DNA of 64,000 nucleotides from CALGYY01 sp963678485 (GCA_963678485.1 OY782882.1:2914001-2978000); one strand, 5' to 3'; shown: positions 34,456 to 43,628, counted from the first letter of the stretch. The notes: generated by a model from the letters alone, not told the origin. Made by a program: numbers and translations.

Positions 34456-36522
34456 TTACTTTTTAGATACCGCAGACAAGGCTTTGTCGGTAGCATCAAG
34501 CATAGGTTTAATAGAAATTCCAGTTCCTACAGCTTGTTTCATCCACTGCTCAGGAGTAAGTTTTCCGTTTTTAAACATACGTTCCACCTCGGTGGCAAAG
34601 TTCTTTCCTTCGATCTGTTGCTCAATCTGAAAATCGATAAGATGTCCAACAGGATACGAAGAAAGATACAAAGGTGCATCAATCATATGCGAGTAAATAG
34701 CGAGGATTGGTTGATCTTTAACTCCAAAAACATCAGCATAATATTGATTCCAGACATCAGTTGCAATACGCAATACAGCAGCTTTTAATTCGGCCGGTTT
34801 TGCATCGGGATTGTCGTACATCCATTGCCAAACACGCATATCAACGATGGAAACTCCCATGATTTCATAGCACGCCCAGAAATTGTCGAGTGTCATATAG
34901 TTGAATTTATTGGGGTCTTCATTCTTAATTCCCAATAATTCCAAATCACGTTTTTGGAAAATGAACGCCAGCGCTTCGGTGAAGGCTGTAGTAGGAACAC
35001 CATTCATCATATAATTATCCACTTCAAACAATGAAATAGTCTGTTCTACATTGTGGCCAAACTCGTGGATAGCGATGTTGTATCCTTTGTAATCCATCCC
35101 TGTTGGTTGAATGCGTGTGCGAAGGCGAGCCTTATCTGTTTTCATCATGGCACCCCATGCATGACCAGCACCGCGGGAAGCATCCACAGCTACTCTTTCG
35201 CAAATCCATTTTGCTTTTTCAGCAGTAAAACCAAGCTTGGTTAAAATGTTTGGTAAGTCCTTTTCAAATGCTTCGCGGGTAGGATATTTTGTGCTGGTTT
35301 TTGAATTCAATTCTTCCTGGCTAATGGTGCTGCGTGGCTTGAATCCATCATACCAAATATCAAAAGGTTGGAGTTTACGATTTAAGCGCTGTGCAATTAA
35401 TGCAGCTACTTTTTTCACTTGGGGTGAAGAAATAAAATCAGTGAAAAGTTTCTCTACATCCTTCTGTGGAATTTCCATTTCCTGATCAAATTTGCGATCA
35501 ATCACGGTTGGATATTGAGGACTGTAAGCATCAATTGCAGAAAGAGCCTTGAAATTGTCGAGCAAGTAGGAATAACGTGTATCAGGTTCAGGGGCCGATT
35601 TAAATTCTTTGCCATTGCGGAAGGTCTTATTAGTGTAAGGATTCCATTCAATGGTACCATTGTTAATCACGCTATCAGGAATGTCTTGATTGATGATGTG
35701 TTTCATTACTTCATAAATCATTTGTTGTTTTAGCAGCCCTTCGGGAGTGCCGTCGTAATTGGCTTTGAGCTCATCACGCAAACCCCAGTGACTGATTAAT
35801 TTCATATCGGCCGGAAAATGCGTTTTGCCTTTTTCGTCCAATAATTTTCCCATATAAATATTGTAACCGGAGATATAGGTATCAGCATTACTTGCGGCTT
35901 CACCTGCTTTAAGTAATAAATCAGCGGGAGCACGCGAAATAAACTGATCACCCAAACGGGCGTATGCCCATTGCAGACGATCCCATTTTTCGCCCAGTTC
36001 AGTTTTTTCTTTTAAAGAATAGAACGGGAAATTCAAAATGCTGACAAAAGCAATTTTGTTATTAAAGAAATCATCAACCATATGCGAAGATGGCTCATAG
36101 CCACCAAACAATTCGTCGATAGGCATAATTTCGCCTTCGTCGACGTGCAGCGGCCGTTTAAGGTCAATGCTTATTTTGTTGAAATTGCCAAGCAGTGATT
36201 CAAAGTTTGTAGAAATCCTTTGAAATAGTGCTTCACGTTCTTTTTCATCCGCAATAAAATTATCGTTGCAAAAGGTTTCGAAATCGGCGGTTTTACCGTC
36301 TTTCTCAGTCCAAAGAGAAGCTGCCTGAGACACGCCTTTTTCAATACGTGCCTTGTTGATATCACCGTACTTCACAGTCAGTGACTTTACGATTTTATCT
36401 ACGGTTTCTTTGCTGATGTAGGACATGTGAGCCTCCTTCTTGTCTTTTTTCTTGCCTGGTTTACATTGCGTTCCAATAAGAACAATGGGAACGCAGAGCA
36501 TCAAAATCAGGATACGTTTCAT
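34456..36522 (-). CDS. Zinc metallopeptidase, M3-like gluzincin, probable lipoprotein
   Basis: The ATG at 36522 (MKRILILMLCVPIVLIGTQC) gives 688 residues with a lipoprotein-type signal and Cys20 followed by a charged linker. The zinc site HEFGH is at 486-490 with E516 as likely third ligand (AFTEALAF), 30 residues after the first His. This and the late Y-x-SYPVGHLIDF segment fit M3-like gluzincins. The N-terminal half is helical and not otherwise recognised. It is probably an exported peptidase of the periplasm or cell surface. A minus-strand promoter is visible at 36567-36596. The precise family is uncertain; M3 is the nearest by motif, and DPP III-like is the alternative. Confidence 0.82.
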   Translation of the reverse strand: MKRILILMLCVPIVLIGTQCKPGKKKDKKEAHMSYISKETVDKIVKSLTVKYGDINKARIEKGVSQAASLWTEKDGKTADFETFCNDNFIADEKEREALFQRISTNFESLLGNFNKISIDLKRPLHVDEGEIMPIDELFGGYEPSSHMVDDFFNNKIAFVSILNFPFYSLKEKTELGEKWDRLQWAYARLGDQFISRAPADLLLKAGEAASNADTYISGYNIYMGKLLDEKGKTHFPADMKLISHWGLRDELKANYDGTPEGLLKQQMIYEVMKHIINQDIPDSVINNGTIEWNPYTNKTFRNGKEFKSAPEPDTRYSYLLDNFKALSAIDAYSPQYPTVIDRKFDQEMEIPQKDVEKLFTDFISSPQVKKVAALIAQRLNRKLQPFDIWYDGFKPRSTISQEELNSKTSTKYPTREAFEKDLPNILTKLGFTAEKAKWICERVAVDASRGAGHAWGAMMKTDKARLRTRIQPTGMDYKGYNIAIHEFGHNVEQTISLFEVDNYMMNGVPTTAFTEALAFIFQKRDLELLGIKNEDPNKFNYMTLDNFWACYEIMGVSIVDMRVWQWMYDNPDAKPAELKAAVLRIATDVWNQYYADVFGVKDQPILAIYSHMIDAPLYLSSYPVGHLIDFQIEQQIEGKNFATEVERMFKNGKLTPEQWMKQAVGTGISIKPMLDATDKALSAVSKK

Positions 36523-36566
36523 GCTTATAAAGTTTAATTTATGTGAACTGAAAGTGTTTATTAGCA

Positions 36567-36596
36567 CAAATGTAGGATTTTATAGGTTGAACCAAA
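36567..36596 (-). promoter_or_regulatory. Promoter of the metallopeptidase gene
   Basis: On the minus strand, TTTG at 36596-36593 and TACATTTG at 36574-36567 are 18 bases apart. The start codon is 44 bases downstream. Confidence 0.55.
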
Positions 36597-36641
36597 AGCA
36601 AGCAGCAAAAAAAAGATTCTTTGTTTACAAAAGCAAATTGG

Positions 36642-38144
36642 CTATCGTCTGCCATGGGAATCGCGTAATCCATAAACCGTCCTGAAATGATATCCGTAAA
36701 CAGAAAATGTTACTGCATCCATAAACAGGGCAGGTTTGTTAAACAATGTCCATAAAAAGAAGCGCCAGTATTCCCGTCGTCCTTTATTAAGAACGCCAAT
36801 GATTATAATGGATCGTAAAAATCCAATGATGTGAGCGAATTCAATGTTTGACTGCCCGGAGGAAATTGGCTGCTGAAAGTTCTTCATGAACTGCCGTATT
36901 CTTTTGTAGTAAGGCTTCACTGAATATATGTTGCTGATTAATTTTTTATAGCCCGTCATTAATTCCTCATTGTCCATTTTGGGTATAAAATTCATCGACA
37001 TATCAGTGTTGCTCCCTGTGGCTTCCGTTGTCAGCCTGTTTTCAGCCTCCATACGGTCGTAGAGCTTAGTGTTTTTAGGGGCATTGAGCAGCCCGACCAT
37101 TGCAGAGACGATACCGCTTTGCTGAATAAAATCGGTCTGTCGCTGAAATACCGTTGGGGAATCGCTATCAAATCCGACAATGAATCCACCTGAAACCTGC
37201 AATCCTGCATGCTGTATGGCCTTTACGCTGTCGAGCAAATTTCTGTTGTTGTTTTGAACCTTATTGCAATCCTGCAGCGATTTTTCCTCAGGTGTTTCAA
37301 TACCAATAAAGGTTGAGCTAAATCCGGCTTCAATCATCATCATCATTAATTCTTTGTCATCAGCCAGATTAATCGATGTTTGCGTATTGAAGGTAAAGGG
37401 ATATCTGTGTTCCTTCATCCAACGTTTCATTGCGGGCAACAACTCTGATTTGATGATGGATTTATTGCCGATAAAATTATCATCTACCACGAAGACCGAG
37501 CCGTGCCAGTTAAGTGCATACAAGGTGTCAAGTTCATTAATAATCTGTGATGTATTTTTCATCCTCACTTTATGTCCTAGCAAGGAGGTGATTTCGCAAA
37601 AGTCGCAAGCAAAGGGACATCCACGGGATACCTGAATATTCATGAAGGCGTACTTTTTCATCAAAAGCAAATGGTAGTCGGGGACAGGAGTGGTGGTAAT
37701 ATCAGCAAAATCATCAGAACGATAAACTTTTTTTAAAGGTACTCCATCTGCAAGATCCTTCAGGAATAAGGGAAGGGTGATTTCCGCTTCATTAAGAATA
37801 AAGTGGTCAATCTGAGGATAATTTGCGAATTCCTGCGTGAATAGTGGTCCCCCAGCAATTATTTTAGTGTCGTATTTCTGACATTCGGCAATTACATAAT
37901 CGACCGATTCCTTCTGAATGTACATGGCACTGATAAGCACATAATCGGCCCACATAATATCTCGACTGTGTAACTCTGACACATTCATGTCCACAAGTTT
38001 TTTATTCCATGTTGAAGGAAGCATTGCAGAAACGGTAATCAATCCCAGAGGCGGGATAGCTGCTTTTTTTGAGATAAACTTCAATGCATGTCTAAAACTC
38101 CAAAAAGAATCGGGACATTCGGGAAAAACAAATAGAATATTCAT
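36642..38144 (-). CDS. B12-binding radical SAM protein (DUF4070-type)
   Basis: The ATG at 38144 (MNILFVFPECPDSFWSF) gives 500 residues. The N-terminal cobalamin-binding Rossmann domain (about 1-150) is followed by the radical SAM core with the cluster motif CPFACDFC (C-x3-C-x2-C), VFVVDDNFIGN, FIGIETPEE and GFIVGFDSDS. The C-terminal region (about 380-500) is hydrophobic and basic, fitting DUF4070 enzymes such as hopanoid methylases. Such proteins add methyl groups or rearrange unactivated carbons. No hopanoid gene is nearby, so the substrate is open. A -7 element lies at 38168-38175 on the minus strand. Confidence 0.9.
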   Translation of the reverse strand: MNILFVFPECPDSFWSFRHALKFISKKAAIPPLGLITVSAMLPSTWNKKLVDMNVSELHSRDIMWADYVLISAMYIQKESVDYVIAECQKYDTKIIAGGPLFTQEFANYPQIDHFILNEAEITLPLFLKDLADGVPLKKVYRSDDFADITTTPVPDYHLLLMKKYAFMNIQVSRGCPFACDFCEITSLLGHKVRMKNTSQIINELDTLYALNWHGSVFVVDDNFIGNKSIIKSELLPAMKRWMKEHRYPFTFNTQTSINLADDKELMMMMIEAGFSSTFIGIETPEEKSLQDCNKVQNNNRNLLDSVKAIQHAGLQVSGGFIVGFDSDSPTVFQRQTDFIQQSGIVSAMVGLLNAPKNTKLYDRMEAENRLTTEATGSNTDMSMNFIPKMDNEELMTGYKKLISNIYSVKPYYKRIRQFMKNFQQPISSGQSNIEFAHIIGFLRSIIIIGVLNKGRREYWRFFLWTLFNKPALFMDAVTFSVYGYHFRTVYGLRDSHGRR

Positions 38145-38293
38145 TGGACTCAATTAATAAATTTGCGCAAAGGTATTCCGGCGCATTGAGCCCTAAGAAA
38201 TAAAGGGATTAACGGGCGACTAACAGTGGTGGAGTTATTAAAAAGGTGGCAGATGCCAGTAAGTCGGGGTCAATGTCATTCGCCCCGCAAAGG

Positions 38294-39145
38294 TTATAAG
38301 GTTTCTTTTAGCTTAAGCAGGTACTGTCGTGATACAGGCAGTTGTTCTTCGAACCCCTTGATTGTGAGCCAATGGGAATTATAATCACGATTGAGCTTTT
38401 CTATATAGTGGGTATTCACAATGCAAATACGGTGACAACGTATAAAATTCGAATACTGCCGGATTTGCTGCTCAGTATTTTTTAATGTGTTTCTCAGAAG
38501 CTTCCTTTTAAAGGAATCGCCTTCCTTATAGGCAATTTCAACGTAATTATCAGCCGATTTGATAAACGCAATGTCAGAAATGGTCAAACTAAAATTCTCT
38601 GAATTGTTTTCGGAAACAAACTCGACCGTTTTACTAAGAAAATCTTCTTCGAATTTCTCTACCTGTGTTTGGAGTACTTTTTTTTCGATAATTAAGGCTT
38701 CGTTGTCGTTTTTAAGCACTTTAAGGATATCATAGATTCTCAATATAGCGACAGGAGCAAGACAAATAAGCGCCACCTTAAACATTATATAAAAAGTAAG
38801 GCTCACGGAACCAACATAGTGAAGATAGAAAGCGAATGCTACTGTTGATGCAACCAGAATGATGAAGCTTCCATAATAAGAATGCACAATCCGTTCCTGA
38901 TGATTTGGGTAGTTCCTTCTCGAAAACCATGGAAATATTATCCTTACCAGTACCATGAAAACAAAGACTATAACCCCTAAGCCTGCAACAAAAAGCAAGC
39001 TGTTGTTAAAATCGAAATGCTCAATAGGAAAGGGCTGAAAAAACAATACAAACAAGAATATTCCCATGCTTATCGCAAGAAAAATCCGCAAGTCGTCCTT
39101 CAGTAAACGTATCAGATGTACAAGAGTGGTGTTCACAAGAATCAA
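38294..39145 (-). CDS. Membrane-anchored LytTR-family transcriptional regulator
   Basis: The 283 residues have four hydrophobic segments (about 20-40, 48-70, 90-110, 118-138), a short coiled linker, and a C-terminal LytTR DNA-binding domain. That domain (about 180-283) contains ISDIAFIKSADNYVEI, FIRCHRICIVNTHYI and LPVSRQYLLKLK. This is a one-component regulator with a membrane input domain instead of a receiver domain. Only TTG (39145), GTG (39136) or a later ATG (39067) are available as starts. A promoter at 39203-39232 on the minus strand favours the early ones. No kinase gene adjoins it. The signal and targets are unknown. Confidence 0.85.
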   Translation of the reverse strand: MILVNTTLVHLIRLLKDDLRIFLAISMGIFLFVLFFQPFPIEHFDFNNSLLFVAGLGVIVFVFMVLVRIIFPWFSRRNYPNHQERIVHSYYGSFIILVASTVAFAFYLHYVGSVSLTFYIMFKVALICLAPVAILRIYDILKVLKNDNEALIIEKKVLQTQVEKFEEDFLSKTVEFVSENNSENFSLTISDIAFIKSADNYVEIAYKEGDSFKRKLLRNTLKNTEQQIRQYSNFIRCHRICIVNTHYIEKLNRDYNSHWLTIKGFEEQLPVSRQYLLKLKETL

Positions 39146-39202
39146 TAATAAGCGTCGCCTGTGAATGTGCGATTTGTTGTAAGCATATCCTGAAGGCTAT
39201 AA

Positions 39203-39232
39203 CAAAGATAAGAATAAATGCGATGTATCCAA
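39203..39232 (-). promoter_or_regulatory. Probable promoter of the LytTR regulator
   Basis: On the minus strand, TTG (39232-39230) and TATCTTTG (39210-39203) are 19 bases apart, about 57 bases before the earliest start. Confidence 0.5.
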
Positions 39233-39331
39233 TATTATTTTATTGGTATTCAATTTTTTAGAATAGACATTAACTACTCAATTTTTCACTGAGTAATTGA
39301 ATTCTAGTAAAAAAATATCATCTGCAATCGT

Positions 39332-40888
39332 CTATACCTTAATCTCATCACCCTTCTTATTGAAGAAGTGGTATTCAAGAAAATGATACGACTGGCTTTG
39401 TGAAAGCTTGATCCATTTACGATAGGTCATAAACCAGCGGGTTCGGAATGACATCAGACCCTTTTTAAGGTATGAATAAACTATCGGATGTACGCTCAAC
39501 TGTAATGAAGGTTCATTTTGTTCCTGAATCAGGAAGCGAATATGGTTTTCAATCTCGTCGATAAGTGTGATGCTTGCTTTAATCTCACCTGTTCCATCGC
39601 AAACCGGACATTTCTCCAGCATTTGGATATTCATTTCAGGACGCACACGCTGGCGTGTAATCTGAACCAATCCGAATTTACTTGGAGGAAGAATAGTATG
39701 TTTTGCGCGGTCATTAGCCATAACAGCTTTAATCTTCTCGTACAATTTGCGGCGGTTAACAGCCTCATGCATGTCGATAAAGTCAATCACGATGATGCCA
39801 CCCATATCGCGGAGTCTTAATTGGCGGGCGATTTCGGTTGCAGCTTCAAGGTTCACGTCGAGGGCATTTGCTTCCTGACCTGTAGGATTGTTCATGCGGT
39901 GACCACTATTTACGTCAATCACATGCATAGCCTCGGTATGGTCGATGATAAGGTAAGCGCCATTTTTAAATGTCACTTTCTTTCCAAAGCTACCACGTAT
40001 CTGTTTGTCGATACCGTAATGCTCAAAAATATCAGTTTTGCCTTTGTGAAGGCGGAGAATATCCACTTTATCCGGTGCAATGGTCTTGATATAGCTTTTC
40101 AACTCTTCGTAGAAGCCCTGATCATTTACCACCACACTATTAAAGGATGCATTCAGTAAATCGCGCAACATGGCCGAAGACCGGTCGATTTCACTTAGCA
40201 TTTTACGGGGAGCTTTTGCCTGTGGGAGGCGGTTGACCATGGTAGTCCAACGACTAACCAAATCTTCAAGATCTCCAATCAGTTCTGCAACCTTCTTATT
40301 TTCAGCCACAGTCCTGATAATAACACCAAAATTCTTTGGCTTAATACTAAGGATGAGGCGTTTAAGGCGATTTCTTTCTTCGTTGTTTTTAATCTTTTGC
40401 GATACGGAAACTCTGTCGGAAAAGGGTACAAGGACCATATAACGTCCTGCAAATGCTATTTCTGAGGTGATTCGGGGACCTTTTGAAGAAATAGGTTCCT
40501 TAGCAACCTGAACAAGGATTTCTTGATTTTGAGTAAGGATAGAACTAATACGTCCACTCTTTTCAATGTCTTTTTCAGGGACAAAGGAGGGATTACTAAT
40601 GGGAGGAGGATTCTTTCCCAGTATAAGGTTCTTAGAATATTTCAGCTGAGAGTTGATCTGTGGACCCAGATCGAGATAATGCAGGAAAGCATCTTTTTCG
40701 TAGCCGACATCGACAAATGCGGCATTTAAACCGGCGACAATTTTTCTTACCCTTCCCAAATATACATCGCCAACAGCAAAACTGCTGTTGTTCTTTTCGC
40801 GGTTGAGTTCAACCAAACGCTTGTCTTCCAGAAGGGCTATTACGACTTCAGAGGGACCGGAGTCAATAATAAGTTCTTTGTTGATCAT
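39332..40888 (-). CDS. rng: Ribonuclease G/E family endoribonuclease
   Basis: The 518 residues match RNase G rather than the much longer RNase E. An N-terminal S1 domain (FAVGDVYLGRVRKIVAGLNAAFVDVGYEKDAFLHY) is interrupted by a family-specific insertion. The catalytic DNase I-like domain carries the metal-binding aspartates in HVIDVNSG and IIVIDFIDM, and the zinc-link is CPVCDGTGEI. It cleaves single-stranded A/U-rich RNA in rRNA maturation and mRNA decay. The start ATG at 40888 begins the conserved INKELIIDS. It lies downstream of the HU and COX24-like genes but is separated from them by a terminator-like hairpin. Confidence 0.95.
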   Translation of the reverse strand: MINKELIIDSGPSEVVIALLEDKRLVELNREKNNSSFAVGDVYLGRVRKIVAGLNAAFVDVGYEKDAFLHYLDLGPQINSQLKYSKNLILGKNPPPISNPSFVPEKDIEKSGRISSILTQNQEILVQVAKEPISSKGPRITSEIAFAGRYMVLVPFSDRVSVSQKIKNNEERNRLKRLILSIKPKNFGVIIRTVAENKKVAELIGDLEDLVSRWTTMVNRLPQAKAPRKMLSEIDRSSAMLRDLLNASFNSVVVNDQGFYEELKSYIKTIAPDKVDILRLHKGKTDIFEHYGIDKQIRGSFGKKVTFKNGAYLIIDHTEAMHVIDVNSGHRMNNPTGQEANALDVNLEAATEIARQLRLRDMGGIIVIDFIDMHEAVNRRKLYEKIKAVMANDRAKHTILPPSKFGLVQITRQRVRPEMNIQMLEKCPVCDGTGEIKASITLIDEIENHIRFLIQEQNEPSLQLSVHPIVYSYLKKGLMSFRTRWFMTYRKWIKLSQSQSYHFLEYHFFNKKGDEIKV

Positions 40889-40971
40889 AAAAATCTTTTC
40901 ATCTGTTGATCCTTAGTGTTTATGCAGTAAACAGGATACGGAAAAACCAGATGGGGAAGTAGTATAAAAAA

Positions 40972-41005
40972 TTATTACACAACGCGGATTCGCGTTGTGT
41001 AATAA
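40972..41005 (-). terminator. Strong hairpin terminator between COX24-like gene and rng
   Basis: Perfect 15-base arms (TTATTACACAACGCG and complement) around a 4-base loop; on the minus strand a T-rich tract follows. It ends the HU/COX24 unit or attenuates transcription into rng. Confidence 0.88.
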
Positions 41006-41034
41006 GTAGTTTTTACTAAATTGACCTCAGGCAA

Positions 41035-41124
41035 TTATTTCTTTTTGTGCCTGTTCTTGCGCAAACGTTTTTTACGTTTGTGAGTAGCCATTTTGTGTCT
41101 TTTTCTTTTCTTACCGCTAGGCAT
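41035..41124 (-). CDS. 29-residue AURKAIP1/COX24 (mS38-like) domain protein
   Basis: This tiny gene was found by reading the gap between rng and HU. The ATG at 41124 opens MPSGKKRKRHKM..., followed by KRKKRLRKNRHKKK and a stop at 41035. More than half the residues are Lys or Arg. The pattern K-M-x-x-H-K-x-K-K-R-x-R-K matches the C-terminal domain of the mitochondrial ribosomal protein mS38 (AURKAIP1/COX24), and similar tiny proteins are annotated throughout Bacteroidota. It is therefore probably a small ribosomal subunit component. It starts 36 bases after the HU stop and is followed by a strong terminator, so it is likely cotranscribed with HU. Confidence 0.88.
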   Translation of the reverse strand: MPSGKKRKRHKMATHKRKKRLRKNRHKKK

Positions 41125-41160
41125 GATAGAGTTCTTTATTAATTAATACCAGGAAGAAAA

Positions 41161-41445
41161 TTATTTAACGCTCTTTTTAACAACACCGGAGAAAACTTTA
41201 GCCGGTTTGAAAGAAGGGATATTATGAGCCGGGATAACAATAGTTGTATTCTTTGAAATGTTACGGCCGGTCTTCTGAGCACGTTTCTTAATAATGAAAC
41301 TTCCAAAACCTCTTAAATAAACGTTTTCGCCCTTGCTCAATGAACCTTTAATAGATTCCATCATGGCCTCAACAGTTGCTTGAACTGCTACTTTCTCGAT
41401 TCCTGTTTTGTTGGCAATTTCAGCCACAATTTCTGCTTTTGTCAT
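41161..41445 (-). CDS. HU/IHF family DNA-binding protein
   Basis: This is a 94-residue histone-like protein. The N-terminal helices are MTKAEIVAEIANKTGI and VEAMMESIKGSLSKGENVYLRGFGSF; the DNA-binding arm is KKRAQKTGRNISKNTTIVIPAHNIPSFKPAK, with the intercalating Pro in the expected IPAHNIP position. It bends and compacts DNA as a dimer. On the minus strand a -7 element TATCTTTG lies at 41524-41517, with a TTTG at 41545-41542. The intergenic region to mutY is a divergent promoter. Confidence 0.96.
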   Translation of the reverse strand: MTKAEIVAEIANKTGIEKVAVQATVEAMMESIKGSLSKGENVYLRGFGSFIIKKRAQKTGRNISKNTTIVIPAHNIPSFKPAKVFSGVVKKSVK

Positions 41446-41610
41446 CGTCTGATCTTTTTAGTTATAGAAATGAATGATTTATTACTTCGGTTACTGTAAT
41501 TTTCTAAATTGGGCTGCAAAGATAAAAATCTTTTGGGACACCAAAGGAAAATGAATATTTTTTTTTATTCTAAATAACTCGTACTAAATTTGTTCAAAAT
41601 TTTAAGCCTG

Positions 41611-42657
41611 ATGAAAACTCCCCTGCTGAAATGGTATAGTGCTGAGAAACGGGAACTTCCGTGGAGACTGACCAATAACCCATATTATATCTGGCTTTCT
41701 GAAATTATTTTACAGCAAACACGTGTGGATCAGGGATTAAGCTACTATCTAAAGTTTGTAGATATGTTTCCTGATGTCTTCTCTTTAGCTAATGCTTCCG
41801 AAGAAAAAGTGCTAAAGGCCTGGCAAGGATTGGGATACTACTCACGTGCGCGTAATTTGCATAAATCTGCACAAATCATTGTTAGTGAGCATAATGGAAT
41901 ATTTCCGGTAGTACTTGAGGATGTTCTGAAGCTAAAAGGAATCGGACCTTACACCGCGGCTGCCATCCTTTCTATCGCGTTCAACCAGGTCTTGCCAGTT
42001 TGCGACGGGAATGTTGAGCGGGTTGTTTGTCGCTATCTGGCGATACAATATGCTCCAAAACAAGCCATAGCGCAGAAGGCCATTCATGAATTCCTCAACG
42101 CAAACATCGATCATAAGCGGCCTGGGGACTTCAATCAGGCAATGATGGAGCTTGGGGCACTAATTTGCAAACCTTCAAGTCCCGATTGTCAAAAATGTCC
42201 GATAAGTAAACACTGTAAGGCTTTTGCGGATGATTTAACCGCCACCCTGCCGGTAAAAGCCATGAAGGTGGTCAGTCCCAAGCGTTACTATTATTATATG
42301 GTAATACATCCTAAAGGTGAGGATAGCTTATATCTCAGAAAGAGAACTGCTGAAGGTGTATGGAAAAACCTGTGGGATTTTCCACTTATTGAATCAGAAA
42401 CCCCATTGAATACTAAGAAATTGAAAGAAACAGATGAATGGGCGAATCTTTTCGGGAAAAGTAAAATCAAACAACGCAGCAAAACTGGTCCCGTTGTACA
42501 TAAGCTATCACATCGCGATCTTATTGTCTATTTTATTGAAATTGACAGCCCGACCGGAATCGATTGTAATGAGGATATAGTTAAGGTGACTATGAAACAA
42601 GCGCAGAAATATCCGGTTTCACAGTTAATAGCGAATTATATTACCGACAAGGACTAG
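41611..42657 (+). CDS. mutY: A/G-specific adenine glycosylase MutY
   Basis: This base-excision enzyme removes adenine paired with 8-oxoguanine. The ATG at 41611 is chosen because the alternative TTG at 41590 lies inside the -7 element TAAATTTG (41585-41592). The 348 residues show the catalytic Glu in WLSEIILQQTRV, the helix-hairpin-helix LKGIGPYTAAAIL and the catalytic Asp in VCDGNVERV. The Fe-S site is C-x6-C-x2-C-x5-C (CKPSSPDCQKCPISKHC), followed by a C-terminal NUDIX-like 8-oxoG reader domain. The stop codon overlaps that of the convergent PfkB kinase within one CTAG. Confidence 0.96.
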   Translation: MKTPLLKWYSAEKRELPWRLTNNPYYIWLSEIILQQTRVDQGLSYYLKFVDMFPDVFSLANASEEKVLKAWQGLGYYSRARNLHKSAQIIVSEHNGIFPVVLEDVLKLKGIGPYTAAAILSIAFNQVLPVCDGNVERVVCRYLAIQYAPKQAIAQKAIHEFLNANIDHKRPGDFNQAMMELGALICKPSSPDCQKCPISKHCKAFADDLTATLPVKAMKVVSPKRYYYYMVIHPKGEDSLYLRKRTAEGVWKNLWDFPLIESETPLNTKKLKETDEWANLFGKSKIKQRSKTGPVVHKLSHRDLIVYFIEIDSPTGIDCNEDIVKVTMKQAQKYPVSQLIANYITDKD

Positions 42658-43628
42658 ATTGCAGCAATTTCCTTGCGAATTGCTTCCCAGCGCTGTTCAC
42701 TGATCTTAGCACCAATGTGCTCAATTACGTTTCCGGCTAGTATGGAGCCGAATCTTCCGCAGATATCAAGTGTCCTGCCCATTGCCATCCCGTAAAGGAA
42801 ACCAGCAGCATACAAATCTCCAGCACCTGTGGTATCGATGCAATTAGCTTTGATAGGCTCTACTTTATGGATGTTTTCTCCATGTTTCACCAGCGATCCG
42901 TCCTTTCCTGTTTTAACAATAGCAAGTTTGCACATTCCCGAAATGGCTTCCAGCGCTTTTTCCGGCTCATGACCTGTAAATGCACGAGCTTCATCTTCGT
43001 TGGCAAATACTATATCAACATATTCATTCACTAGTTCCATAAGGAATTCACGGTGTTGCTCAACCACATTGTAGCTTGCCATGTCCAGCGAAATCATCAT
43101 ACCGTGTTTTTTTGCAAGAGCAACGGCAGAGCGAATCAGCTCATAATTCTGAACTAAATATCCTTCGATATGAAAATAATCATAACCTGCGAATTCTTTA
43201 TCAGTCAGGTCAGCTGCTGAAAGCTCAATAGCTGCGCCCAAAAATGTGGCAAATGTGCGTTCACCATCTTTAGAAACAAGTGCAATAGCGCAACCGCTTT
43301 CGTCCTTGCCTGTGTATAACATCGGATTGATTCCCGAAGCTTTCATGTCATCGCTAAAAAACTTGCCTAGGACATCATTCCCAACTTTGCCAATGAAACC
43401 TGAAGGAACGCCCAGACGAGCCAACCCATGAATCGTATTTGCGGCCGAACCACCCGATGCTTGCTCTTTTTTGAGACCTTCGGTCTTTTCCAGCACTCTC
43501 GCCGAAAGACTTTTATCAACCAATTGCATACTGCCTTTCTTCAACTCAAATTGGTCGAGAAAGCTATCACTTTCGAGCTGTGTCATGATATCAACAAGCG
43601 CGTTTCCAAGGCCAAGAACTTTTTTCAT
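42654..43628 (-). CDS. PfkB family carbohydrate/nucleoside kinase (adenosine kinase-like)
   Basis: The 324 residues carry both PfkB signatures: GGSAANTIHGLARLGVPSGFIGKVG (about 58-82) and DTTGAGDLYAAGFLYG with the catalytic Asp (about 261-276). The N-terminal VLGLGNALVDIMTQ and the internal GKDGSLV suit the adenosine kinase/ribokinase branch. It would phosphorylate adenosine or a sugar using ATP. A -7 element TACCTTTG lies at 43666-43659 on the minus strand. The gene is divergent from the 55-residue protein and convergent with mutY, sharing the CTAG stop. The substrate is inferred. Confidence 0.9.
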   Translation of the reverse strand: MKKVLGLGNALVDIMTQLESDSFLDQFELKKGSMQLVDKSLSARVLEKTEGLKKEQASGGSAANTIHGLARLGVPSGFIGKVGNDVLGKFFSDDMKASGINPMLYTGKDESGCAIALVSKDGERTFATFLGAAIELSAADLTDKEFAGYDYFHIEGYLVQNYELIRSAVALAKKHGMMISLDMASYNVVEQHREFLMELVNEYVDIVFANEDEARAFTGHEPEKALEAISGMCKLAIVKTGKDGSLVKHGENIHKVEPIKANCIDTTGAGDLYAAGFLYGMAMGRTLDICGRFGSILAGNVIEHIGAKISEQRWEAIRKEIAAI

